Source of the DNA: Actinomycetota bacterium
GTDB lineage: Bacteria > Actinomycetota > Thermoleophilia > Solirubrobacterales > Thermoleophilaceae
Assembly: GCA_005885165.1 (NCBI GenBank)
Contig: VAXR01000100.1
Coordinates: forward strand, 5,410-13,092
Direction of reading: 5' to 3'
Length of the DNA stretch: 7,683 bases
Position 1 is the stretch's first letter. The number at the start of each line of letters is the position of its first letter. Positions 1 through 6,044 of this stretch are shown here, one piece after another. The notes under the pieces were generated by a model that searched no databases, was not told where the DNA came from, and saw nothing but the letters and a program-made list of their open reading frames with translations. Both the position numbers and the translations under genes were made by a program.

Positions 1-451
1 CCGCTCGACCGACTTCCAGGTGCGCTTCATCGAGTTCATGCCGCTCGACGCGGATCGCGCATGGGAGATGGACGCCGTCCTGACCGGCGCCGAGCTGCGG
101 GCGCTGATCGACGCCGTCTACCCGATCGAGGAGCTGCCGCGCGAGCCTTCGGCCACGGCGCGCGTCTTCCGCTTCAGCGACGGGCGCGGCGAGATCGGCT
201 TCATCGACCCGGTCAGCGATCCCTTCTGCTCGGACTGCAACCGGATCCGGCTGACGGCGGAGGGCAAGCTGCGGACCTGCCTCTTCTCCCTTCACGAGAC
301 GGACCTGCGCGAGCCGCTGCGCGCCGGGGCCGGCGACGACGAGCTCGAGCGGATCGTGCGCGAGGCCGTCTGGCGCAAGGAGCTGAAGCACCACGTGGGC
401 GAGGCGGGGTTCCGCCAGCCCGCGCGGTCGATGAGCGCGATCGGCGGTTAG
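1..451 (+). CDS. moaA: GTP 3',8-cyclase MoaA, C-terminal part (5' end outside window)
   Basis: MoaA is a radical-SAM enzyme that rearranges GTP to 3',8-cyclo-GTP, the first step of molybdenum cofactor synthesis, in the cytoplasm. The visible 149 residues, read in frame from base 2, are the C-terminal half. They hold the family segment RFIEFMPLD and then FCSDCNRIRLT with a further Cys at bases 278-280. This gives the CX2CX13C pattern that binds the second 4Fe-4S cluster, which contacts GTP. The protein ends in MSAIGG, the conserved Gly-Gly tail needed for activity with MoaC. The N-terminal CX3CX2C radical-SAM motif must lie upstream of the window. The stop codon is one base from the stop of the convergent hydrolase gene. 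Identification is firm from the cluster motif and the GG terminus. Confidence 0.96.
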   Translation, partial: RSTDFQVRFIEFMPLDADRAWEMDAVLTGAELRALIDAVYPIEELPREPSATARVFRFSDGRGEIGFIDPVSDPFCSDCNRIRLTAEGKLRTCLFSLHETDLREPLRAGAGDDELERIVREAVWRKELKHHVGEAGFRQPARSMSAIGG

Positions 452-452
452 G

Positions 453-1202
453 TCAGGTCGGCCCGCGCGAGCGCGCTTCCTCGACGGCGGCCGCGGCACC
501 GTCGGTCCAAGGCTCGCCGTGGCCGGGGAGGACCGTCTGCGCAGCGGTCGCCTCGATCGCGCCGAGCGACGCCATCGCCCGCTCGCTCGACACGTTGAAC
601 GCGCTGGGCAGGAGCTGCGAGCCGACCTTCCCCGTCAGCGGGTTGCGCGTGCAGAGCGCGTCGCCGGCGAACACCACTCCATGCCGCTCGAAGTGGATCG
701 CGCAGTGCCCGCTGGTGTGGCCCGGCGTGAAGAGCACCCGCGGCGCACCCGGGACCTCGAGGGTCTGTCCGTCCTCGTAGGTGTCGACCACGGCCACCGG
801 CGGCGGCGCCATGCCGCCGTTGGTGGCGAAGTGCGCCAGCAGCGCCCACGCGGCCGGGTGGCGGAGGTACGGCACGAGCGAGGCCTCGGTCTCCTTCTCC
901 TCCTTGGTGGTCGCGAGCGGCACGTCCTCCTGGTGGATCGACACGGGCGCTCCGGACGCCTCGCGCAGCCGTTCCGCGAACCCGACGTGGTCGTTGTCGC
1001 CGTGGGTCAGCACGATCGCCGCGACATCCTGCAGCGAGCGGCCGAGCGAGGAGAGCCCCGGCTCGACCTGGTCCCAGAAGCCGGGGAGGCCGCAGTCCAC
1101 GACGGTCAGCCGACCGCCGTCATCGACCATGTAGCAATTCACCAGGCGGCTGCCGAAGCGGTGGACGCCGTGGGCGACCTCGGTCGGTGCGAACTCGGCC
1201 AT
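453..1202 (-). CDS. Metallo-beta-lactamase-fold hydrolase
   Basis: This 249-residue cytoplasmic protein has no signal peptide and carries the metal-site motifs of the metallo-beta-lactamase fold in order. They are LTHGDNDHVG (residues 65-74), TPGHTSGH (159-166), FAGDAL (178-183) and PGHG (226-229, His228). The first motif reads H-x-D-x-D-H, so the usual second His of HxHxDH is Asp69. The layout is that of single-domain glyoxalase II-like or lactonase-like hydrolases. The substrate cannot be told from sequence: thioester, lactone and other esters are all possible. I chose the ATG at 1202 because family similarity begins within about ten residues of it. The frame stays open further upstream, to 1619, but that extension lies antisense to the coiled-coil gene and is Arg/Ser-rich shadow sequence. 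The gene is divergent from the coiled-coil gene. Confidence 0.88.
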   Translation of the reverse strand: MAEFAPTEVAHGVHRFGSRLVNCYMVDDGGRLTVVDCGLPGFWDQVEPGLSSLGRSLQDVAAIVLTHGDNDHVGFAERLREASGAPVSIHQEDVPLATTKEEKETEASLVPYLRHPAAWALLAHFATNGGMAPPPVAVVDTYEDGQTLEVPGAPRVLFTPGHTSGHCAIHFERHGVVFAGDALCTRNPLTGKVGSQLLPSAFNVSSERAMASLGAIEATAAQTVLPGHGEPWTDGAAAAVEEARSRGPT

Positions 1203-1234
1203 CGCGGGGCAACAGTAACCAGGCGCGCGGTGTG

Positions 1235-1249
1235 CCGCCGGATCGGCGG
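1235..1249 (+). promoter_or_regulatory. GC-rich perfect inverted repeat abutting a start codon
   Basis: CCGCCG at 1235-1240 and CGGCGG at 1244-1249 form a perfect 6-bp stem around a 3-base GAT centre, two bases before the ATG at 1252. It lies in the 49-base gap between two divergent genes. In RNA the hairpin would hide the only Shine-Dalgarno-like bases (GGCGG) of the coiled-coil gene; as DNA it could be an operator for either gene. Chance is a real alternative at this GC content. Confidence 0.3.
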
Positions 1250-1251
1250 TC

Positions 1252-1746
1252 ATGATTGGCGCGGTGGCGTGGACCGACCCACTCGAGCGGGTGCTCGCAC
1301 CTTCTGCCGAGATCCTCGACGCGCTCCGGCGGATTCCCCAGATCGTTCGCAACACCGGTGCGATCGCCGACGCCACCGAGGCGCTCCCGAAGATGGAGCG
1401 CACGCTGCGCGACGTCGTCCGCCACACGGAGTCGCTCCCCGCCCTCGCGGAGCAGATGGCCGTGGTCGGGGACGCCACCGCGGTGCTTCGCCCGATGGAC
1501 GCCAGGATGGCGTCGATCGAGGGCGCCATGCCGGTGCTGGTCGAGGTCCAGCAGCACCTGGCGCGCGTGCCCGACACGCTCGAGCACCTCGATGCCGGCC
1601 TCACCCGCATGTCGGACACGCTCGACCGCCTCCTCGTGGCACTGGAGAGGCTCGACGCCGAGCTCGCCTCGCTCGACAGCGCGGTCGGCCCGCTTGGCCG
1701 CCTGGCGCAGCGCTTCCCGGGCCGCTCGCGCCGCGACGAGCCTTAA
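1252..1746 (+). CDS. Predicted helical coiled-coil protein of unknown function
   Basis: I do not recognise a named family. The 164-residue product is almost entirely amphipathic helix. Hydrophobic residues, mostly Leu, Val and Met, recur every three or four positions from about residue 15 to 155, and Pro residues break the run at several points, as in LRPMDARM and ARVPDTLEHLD. The segment LEHLDAGLTRMSDTLDRLLV gives clear heptads. There are no cysteines, no signal peptide and no transmembrane span, so a cytoplasmic oligomerising or surface-coating protein is plausible. The tail GRSRRDEP is basic. The ATG at 1252 is used; an in-frame GTG at 1264 is an alternative. Third-position GC bias and the regular heptads argue that this frame, not the overlapping minus-strand frame, is coding. 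The Rrf2 gene follows 18 bases after its stop, so the two are probably cotranscribed. Confidence 0.72.
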   Translation: MIGAVAWTDPLERVLAPSAEILDALRRIPQIVRNTGAIADATEALPKMERTLRDVVRHTESLPALAEQMAVVGDATAVLRPMDARMASIEGAMPVLVEVQQHLARVPDTLEHLDAGLTRMSDTLDRLLVALERLDAELASLDSAVGPLGRLAQRFPGRSRRDEP

Positions 1747-1764
1747 CCCCCGAAAATCTGACCG

Positions 1765-2220
1765 ATGCGGATCTCCGCCAAGGCCGACTACGCCGTCCGC
1801 GCCGCCCTCGAGCTGGCCGCGGCCACCGAGCTACCGGTGAAGGGCGAGCGCATCGCGGCGGCCCAGGAGATCCCGCTCAAGTTCCTGGAGAACATCATGG
1901 CCGACCTCCGCCAGGCCGGGCTCGTGGCGAGCCATCGCGGGCCCGAGGGCGGCTACCGGCTCGACCTCCCTGCCGCCGAGATCACGATTGCGGACGTAAT
2001 CCGCGCCGTCGACGGGCCGCTGGCCGTGGTGCACGGCGACCGTCCCGAGAAGACCGCCTACCACGGGGCCGCCGGGAGCCTGCAGGACGTGTGGGTCGCG
2101 CTGCGCGCAAACGTCCGGGCCGTGCTCGAGCGGGTGTCGTTGGCGGACGTCGTGGAGGGGTCCCTGCCGGCCAGCGTGCGCGACCTTGCCGCCGAGCCGG
2201 ACGCCTGGACCAGGCACTGA
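1765..2220 (+). CDS. Rrf2-family transcriptional regulator without Fe-S cysteines
   Basis: This 151-residue DNA-binding regulator opens with the Rrf2 signature MRISAKADYAVRAALELA. The winged helix-turn-helix follows: KFLENIMADLRQAGLV holds the recognition-helix region (about 39-54) and RGPEGGYRL is the wing (58-66). A dimerisation helix comes after residue 105. The 90-104 segment, where IscR and NsrR carry three cysteines for an iron-sulfur cluster, has none, and the whole protein is Cys-free. It therefore cannot hold a Cys-ligated cluster. Cys-free relatives include CymR, which controls cysteine and sulfate metabolism in Firmicutes through a complex with cysteine synthase. The gene is tail to tail with the sulfate importer operon (22 bases between stops), so a role in sulfur control is a reasonable inference, not shown. 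No Shine-Dalgarno is evident 18 bases after the preceding stop, which suggests coupled translation. Confidence 0.93.
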   Translation: MRISAKADYAVRAALELAAATELPVKGERIAAAQEIPLKFLENIMADLRQAGLVASHRGPEGGYRLDLPAAEITIADVIRAVDGPLAVVHGDRPEKTAYHGAAGSLQDVWVALRANVRAVLERVSLADVVEGSLPASVRDLAAEPDAWTRH

Positions 2221-2242
2221 GGACGCGCCCCACGCGGCCGGC

Positions 2243-3199
2243 CTACGCGACCGCCCGCAGCAGCCGGTTAGGGCGGATGTACACGATCTGCCCCTCCCGT
2301 AGCTCGAGCTCCTCGCACTCCTGGCGCGTGAGCTGTGCATGGACCGGGAGACCGTCGCCCGTCACGAGCTCCACGCGGACCTCGAATCCTAGGTGGAGGA
2401 TCCGCTCGACCAGCGCCTCGGTCCCCCCGGCGACCGGCGTGGTGGCGATGTCGACGTCGTGCGGGCGGACCATCGACCCGCCGATGTGAGTCACCGGGCC
2501 GACGAAGCCCATCACGAACTCGGTGGCGGGGTGCTCGTAGACCTCGCGCGGCGCACCGATCTGCTCGATGCGGCCCTCGTTCAGCACCACGATCTGCTCG
2601 GCGATCTCCATCGCCTCCTCCTGATCGTGGGTCACGAAGATCGTCGTGACGTGGACGTCGTCGTGCAGCCGCCGCAGCCATGCCCGGAGCTCCTTGCGCA
2701 CGGTCGCGTCGAGCGCGCCGAACGGCTCGTCGAGCAGCAGGACGCGCGGCTCCACCGCCAGCGCCCGGGCGAGCGCCATGCGCTGGCGCTGCCCGCCGGA
2801 CAACTGCGACGGGTACTGGCCCGCGTAGCCCTCGAGGTGGACCAGCCCGAGCAACTCCCCCACCCGCTCACGGATGCGCTCGCGCGGGACCTTGCGGATC
2901 TTCAAGCCGAAGGCGATGTTGTCGCGCACCGTCATGTGCTTGAACGGCGCGTAGTGCTGGAACACGAAGCCCACGTCGCGGCTACGCGCCGGCGTGTCGG
3001 TCCGGTCGGCGCCGGCGATCACGACACGCCCGGAGTCCGGCACCTCGAGCCCCGCGATGATCCTCAGGAGCGTGGACTTGCCGCTGCCGCTCGGGCCGAG
3101 CAGCGCGGTCAGCGAGCCGTCACGCACCTCGAGCGACACGTCGTCGACCGCCACGAAGTCGCCGAAGCTCTTCCGTACTCCGCTCAGCTCGATGCTCAC
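2243..3199 (-). CDS. cysA: Sulfate/thiosulfate ABC importer, ATP-binding protein CysA
   Basis: CysA is the cytoplasmic ATPase that powers sulfate import through CysT/CysW. All ABC landmarks are present in its 318 residues: Walker A GPSGSGKST (35-43), Q-loop Gln81 in FVFQHYA, signature LSGGQRQR (133-140), Walker B LLLDEP (154-159), D-loop GALD (161-164) and switch His191 in VTHDQEEA. RKELRAWLRRLHDD (168-181) is typical of CysA rather than of sugar or molybdate ATPases. The C-terminal TOBE-like segment (about 240-316, with VRPHDVDI) is shorter than in E. coli CysA, which has about 365 residues. The start is GTG, and GTGA overlaps the cysW stop by four bases, with GGAGAGGAG upstream as ribosome site. 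It is the last gene of the operon and converges on the Rrf2 gene. Confidence 0.95.
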   Translation of the reverse strand: MSIELSGVRKSFGDFVAVDDVSLEVRDGSLTALLGPSGSGKSTLLRIIAGLEVPDSGRVVIAGADRTDTPARSRDVGFVFQHYAPFKHMTVRDNIAFGLKIRKVPRERIRERVGELLGLVHLEGYAGQYPSQLSGGQRQRMALARALAVEPRVLLLDEPFGALDATVRKELRAWLRRLHDDVHVTTIFVTHDQEEAMEIAEQIVVLNEGRIEQIGAPREVYEHPATEFVMGFVGPVTHIGGSMVRPHDVDIATTPVAGGTEALVERILHLGFEVRVELVTGDGLPVHAQLTRQECEELELREGQIVYIRPNRLLRAVA

Positions 3200-4002
3200 G
3201 CCGGTGCTCCTCTCCGTTTCAAGAGGCTCATGGAGGCGAGCGTCGAGATCGCGAGGATCGCCAGGACGACGGACGCCGCGTACGCCCCCGCCAGATCGAA
3301 CGCCTCGAAGCGGTCCTGCACGTGCAGGGTGAGCGTCTCGGTCTGCCCCGCGACGTGGCCCGACACGACGCTCACCGCTCCGAACTCACCCAGCGCCCGC
3401 GCGGTCGTTAGTACGACGCCGTAGGCGACGCCCCAACGGATCGCCGGCAGCGTGATCCGCCTGAACGTGACGAGCAGGGAGGCGCCGAGCGTGGTGGCCG
3501 CCTCCTCCTGCTCCGTGCCGATCTCGCGCAGGACCGGGATCACCTCGCGGACCACGAACGGGAGCGAGACGAAGATCGTGGCGAGCACCATCCCGGGCAC
3601 CGAGAAGATCACCTGGATGCCGTGGTCGGCGAGCCAGCCGCCGAACCAGCCCTTGCGCCCATACACGAGCACGAGCGCGAGCCCGACGACCACCGGCGAC
3701 ACCGCGAACGGGAGGTCGAGCAGCGAGCTGAACAGCGCCCGGCCGGGGAACCGGTGGCGGACGATCGCGAGCGCCGCGGCCACGCCGAAGATCGTGTTGA
3801 GGGGGACGGCGATCGCGACGAGCTCGACGGTCAGCCAGAACGCGTGCTGGGCGGCGGGCGTGGTGACCGAGTGCCACGCCGCCGCGAACCCGTGCTCGAA
3901 CGTCCTGTAGAAGACGAGGCCCACGGGCGCGACCAGGATCAGCGCGAGGTAGCCGAGTGCGGTACTTCGCAGAGCGAGCGTCGACCGGGACCTAGAGCTC
4001 AT
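3196..4002 (-). CDS. cysW: Sulfate ABC importer permease CysW
   Basis: This 268-residue inner-membrane permease pairs with CysT to form the sulfate channel. It has about six hydrophobic spans. The first is at 16-32, and others centre near 62-80, 100-115, 136-150, 190-210 and 240-260. The cytoplasmic EAA loop, EEAATTLGASLLVTFRRITLP (two residues short at the ends, about 166-185), docks on CysA. RHRFPGRALFSSLLDLPFAV and the later SPGMVLAT-like segment (VPGMVLAT, 135-142) match the CysW subfamily closely. The start at ATG 4002 is preceded by GGGAGGCGGC, a good ribosome site, and overlaps the end of cysT by 11 bases. The much longer open frame running up to 4305 is Arg/Ser-rich antisense-like sequence over cysT and is not part of the protein. 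The stop overlaps the cysA start. Confidence 0.95.
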   Translation of the reverse strand: MSSRSRSTLALRSTALGYLALILVAPVGLVFYRTFEHGFAAAWHSVTTPAAQHAFWLTVELVAIAVPLNTIFGVAAALAIVRHRFPGRALFSSLLDLPFAVSPVVVGLALVLVYGRKGWFGGWLADHGIQVIFSVPGMVLATIFVSLPFVVREVIPVLREIGTEQEEAATTLGASLLVTFRRITLPAIRWGVAYGVVLTTARALGEFGAVSVVSGHVAGQTETLTLHVQDRFEAFDLAGAYAASVVLAILAISTLASMSLLKRRGAPA

Positions 4003-4738
4003 GCCGCCTCCCCCAGCGCGAGAGCCCCGCGATCGCCGCGAGCAGGAGCAACGAGGCGGCCAGCAGGACGATCGACACCGCCGCGGCGGCCGGGATGTTG
4101 TCGGACTCGATCCGGCCGAAGATGAAGACCGAGGCCACCTCGGTCTTGAACGGGAGGTTGCCGGAGATGAGGACGACCGAGCCGAACTCGCCGATCGCGC
4201 GGGCGAACGCGAGCGCCACGCCGGAGAGGATCGCCGGGAGGATCCCCGGGAGCACGATGCGCGTGAAGACCTGCCAGCCGCTCGCGCCGAGCGAGACCGC
4301 GGCATCCTCCATGTCGCGGTCGAGCTCCATCAGCACCGGCTGCACCGCCCGGACCACGAACGGCAGCGTTACGAACAGGAGCGCCATCCCGACGCCCACG
4401 CGCGCGTAGCTCACGTCAACGCCCGCCGGGCTGCGCGGCCCGTACAGGGCGAGGAGGGTGAGGCCCGCGACGATGGTCGGAAGCGCGAAGGGCAGGTCGA
4501 TGATCGCGTTGACCACGCCCTTGCCGCGGAAGCTGTCGCGCACGAGCACCCAGGCGATCAGGGTGCCAGTGACCGCGTTGATCGCGACCACGATCAGTGA
4601 GAGCACGACGGTCAGCTCCAGCGCGGACTGCGCCTCGGGGCTCGACACCGCACGCCAGAAGCCGCCGAGCCCGCCGTCCACCGAGCGCACGGCGACAGCC
4701 GCGAGCGGGAGCAGCACTATGACGCTGAGATACGCCAT
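3992..4738 (-). CDS. cysT: Sulfate ABC importer permease CysT (CysU)
   Basis: This is the second permease subunit of the sulfate importer, 248 residues from the ATG used here. The first membrane span begins almost at once (residues 3-18, YLSVIVLLPLAAVAV). IDLPFALPTIVAGLTLL (80-96), FVTLPFVVRAVQPVL (122-136), the EAA loop DAAVSLGASGWQVFTRIVLP (145-164) and RAIGEFGSVVLISGNLPFKT (180-199) are close matches to the CysT subfamily. The start is uncertain. The frame stays open upstream past the end of the binding-protein gene, giving an Arg/Gly-rich stretch ending LGRGLA, but it holds no ATG, GTG or TTG there. A G-rich run, GGGCGGGGG, sits six bases before the ATG at 4738 and can serve as ribosome site. 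E. coli CysT (277 residues) has a longer N-terminus, so a rare upstream start is possible. Confidence 0.93.
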   Translation of the reverse strand: MAYLSVIVLLPLAAVAVRSVDGGLGGFWRAVSSPEAQSALELTVVLSLIVVAINAVTGTLIAWVLVRDSFRGKGVVNAIIDLPFALPTIVAGLTLLALYGPRSPAGVDVSYARVGVGMALLFVTLPFVVRAVQPVLMELDRDMEDAAVSLGASGWQVFTRIVLPGILPAILSGVALAFARAIGEFGSVVLISGNLPFKTEVASVFIFGRIESDNIPAAAAVSIVLLAASLLLLAAIAGLSRWGRRHEL

Positions 4739-4814
4739 CGCGAGCCCCCGCCCGAGCGGAGCGCCGCCGCCGCGCAGCGCGATGCGGCGCGGCGACGGCA
4801 GCGCTATCGCAGGG

Positions 4815-5846
4815 CTACCCGGACGCAGTCGAGACCCCCAGCTTCCGCTCGATGCCGGCCACGATCCCCGTCTGCGGGTCGAAGAACTTCTTGCTCACGA
4901 CCGACCAGCCGCCGAACTTCTGGATCGTGAACAGGCCGCCCGGCTTCGGGAACTTGCGCACGCTCTCGAGCCCCTTGAGGACCGGCCGGTAGCCCTTCTT
5001 GGCGAAGATCGTCTGGGCCGCGGGCGTGTACAGGTAGGTGACGAACGCCTGCGAGGGCTTCGAGGCGTTCTTGGTGACGGCGATCGGGTTCTCGATCAGG
5101 ATCGTCTGCGCAGGGACGACGTAGTCGAGCTTCACGCCCTTCTGCTGCGCGGTGATGGCCTCGTTCTCGTACGAGATCAGCACGTCGCCCTTGCCGCTCG
5201 AGAACGTCTGGAGCGAATCGCGGGCGCTCTTGTCCTGCACGACCACGTTCTTGAGCAGCGCGGCCAGGAACGCCTGGGCCTGGGCGGGCGTCTTGCCCTG
5301 CGCGATCTGGCTGCCGTACGCGGCCATGATGTTCCAGCGGGCGCCGCCCGAGGTGAACGGGTTGGGCGTCACGATCTTCACGCCCGGCTTGACCAGGTCG
5401 TTCCAGCCGGTGATGTGCTTCGGGTTGCCCTTGCGCACCGCGAGCGCCACAACCGAATCCGTGACGATCCCCTTGTGCGGGCCGGCGTCCCAGCTGGAGG
5501 GGACGATCCCGTCCTTCACGAGCCGCGTCACGTCCGGCTCGAGCGAGAACGCCACGACGTCGGCGTGGAGGCCGCCGTCGACCGCCCGGCTCTGGTCGCC
5601 GGAGGCGCCGTACGACTGCGTGAACTGGACGCCCTTGCCGGCGGGCGTCTTCTGGAAGCCCGGGATGAGGTCGGCGTACGCCTCCTTGGGCGTCGAGTAC
5701 GCGACGAGCGCGATCTTGCCCCCGCCAGAGGCGCCTCCGCCGCCCGCGGCGGAGCTCTTCTTCGAACTGCTGCCGCAGCCGGCGACGAGGGCCACCGCGA
5801 GCAGCGCGGCGACGATCGTCGTCATGCGTCCGGCTGTGTGTGTCAT
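4815..5846 (-). CDS. Sulfate-binding lipoprotein of the sulfate ABC importer
   Basis: This 343-residue extracytoplasmic receptor delivers sulfate (possibly thiosulfate) to CysTW. A signal peptide ends in the lipobox LVAGC, with the lipidated Cys at residue 24. A Ser/Lys/Gly/Ala-rich linker follows to about 43, then the periplasmic-binding fold. Family segments are QSYGASGDQS (78-86), VRKGNPKHITGWNDLVKPGV (138-157), NPFTSGGARWN (162-172), GDVLISYENEA (220-230) and LFTIQKFGGW (305-314). SGGAR corresponds to the Ser-Gly-Gly that contacts sulfate in Sbp. The usual NPK of that signature reads NPF here. I chose the ATG at 5846, with AGGAAG six bases upstream; the ATG at 5825 would still leave a short signal, and longer in-frame starts (5882, 5948) add non-signal sequence. 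It is the first gene of the operon, 76 bases before cysT. It could be named sbp or cysP; sequence alone does not decide. Confidence 0.94.
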   Translation of the reverse strand: MTHTAGRMTTIVAALLAVALVAGCGSSSKKSSAAGGGGASGGGKIALVAYSTPKEAYADLIPGFQKTPAGKGVQFTQSYGASGDQSRAVDGGLHADVVAFSLEPDVTRLVKDGIVPSSWDAGPHKGIVTDSVVALAVRKGNPKHITGWNDLVKPGVKIVTPNPFTSGGARWNIMAAYGSQIAQGKTPAQAQAFLAALLKNVVVQDKSARDSLQTFSSGKGDVLISYENEAITAQQKGVKLDYVVPAQTILIENPIAVTKNASKPSQAFVTYLYTPAAQTIFAKKGYRPVLKGLESVRKFPKPGGLFTIQKFGGWSVVSKKFFDPQTGIVAGIERKLGVSTASG

Positions 5847-5858
5847 TCGATACTTCCT

Positions 5859-5872
5859 ATTCCTGATCGAAT
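5859..5872. promoter_or_regulatory. AT-rich dyad in the sulfate-operon leader (candidate operator)
   Basis: ATTC-N6-GAAT forms a small perfect dyad (5859-5862 and 5869-5872) in a local AT-rich island. It lies just upstream of the AGGAAG ribosome site (plus-strand 5853-5858) of the sulfate-binding gene. Its right-hand 11 bases, CCTGATCGAAT (5862-5872), recur exactly at 5998-6008 in the same intergenic region. The position suits a repressor site controlling sulfate uptake, and the cysteine-free Rrf2 protein nearby is the natural candidate. That link is inference, and the dyad arms are short. Confidence 0.35.
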
Positions 5873-5979
5873 TACTAGACATTGAGCCGGGGCACCTTAA
5901 CAGGTTGCGCCGCGCGCACGTGAAGGCCCTGTCGGGAACGCGCGTCATCGCGACCGTCCGGGCGCGGACGACCCGAGGG

Positions 5980-6008
5980 TTGATCCGGCCGGGCGCCCCT
6001 GATCGAAT
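5980..6008 (+). promoter_or_regulatory. Candidate sigma-70-type promoter of the ABM-like gene
   Basis: TTGATC (5980-5985) and TCGAAT (6003-6008) match the -35 and -10 consensus at four of six positions each, with an ideal 17-base spacer. Transcription would begin near 6015 and leave a leader of about 30 bases that carries GAGGAGGAG (6032-6040), four bases before the ATG. The -10 overlaps the second copy of the repeated element CCTGATCGAAT, so a protein binding there would block this promoter. This is a by-eye match only. Confidence 0.4.
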
Positions 6009-6044
6009 ACCGGCGAGCCCAAACCCCTACCGAGGAGGAGCTGT

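Larger units (their letters stand above)
5847..6044. promoter_or_regulatory. Divergent intergenic control region between sulfate operon and ABM-like gene
   Basis: The 198 bases between two divergent start codons hold no convincing gene. They include two exact copies of an 11-base element (5862-5872, 5998-6008), a short inverted repeat ACCT-TAAC-AGGT (5894-5905), ribosome sites at both edges and a sigma-70-like promoter for the rightward gene. For the leftward operon a weak candidate on the minus strand is TTCACG, 16 bases, TGTTAA, which puts transcription start roughly 40 bases before the binding-protein ATG. Confidence 0.5.

Noticed and set aside
1203..1619. An N-terminal extension of the MBL-fold hydrolase (frame open to 1619 on the minus strand).
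   Set aside because: It lies antisense to the coiled-coil gene, is Arg/Ser-rich without family similarity, and the hydrolase fold begins just after the ATG at 1202.
2230..2250. A terminator between the Rrf2 gene and cysA around the GGCCGGCC palindrome (2236-2243).
   Set aside because: The stem is short and has no loop space or T-tract; the 22-base gap offers no convincing hairpin.
519..2489. A 656-residue plus-strand open frame crossing several genes.
   Set aside because: It is Arg/Gly/Pro/Ala-rich antisense or frame-shadow sequence, typical of GC-rich DNA with few stops, and conflicts with four well-supported genes.
4003..4305. A long N-terminal extension of CysW (frame open to 4305).
   Set aside because: The translation is Arg/Ser low-complexity shadow over cysT; the ATG at 4002 has a good ribosome site and starts at the family N-terminus.
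1..5846. That the ABC importer is a molybdate system serving MoaA.
   Set aside because: Two distinct permeases of CysT and CysW type, a CysA-type ATPase and an Sbp-like receptor mark a sulfate importer; ModB systems use one permease type, and moaA is separated by other operons.
4458..5885. A 475-residue plus-strand open frame opposite the sulfate-binding gene and cysT.
   Set aside because: Its Leu/Arg/Asp/Val bias mirrors the reverse complement of the sulfate-binding gene; no domain is recognisable.
1741..5901. A shared 7-mer CCTTAAC before the Rrf2 gene (1741-1747) and in the sulfate control region (5895-5901) as a regulator site.
   Set aside because: It is short, and the first copy includes the stop codon of the preceding gene; not distinguishable from chance.
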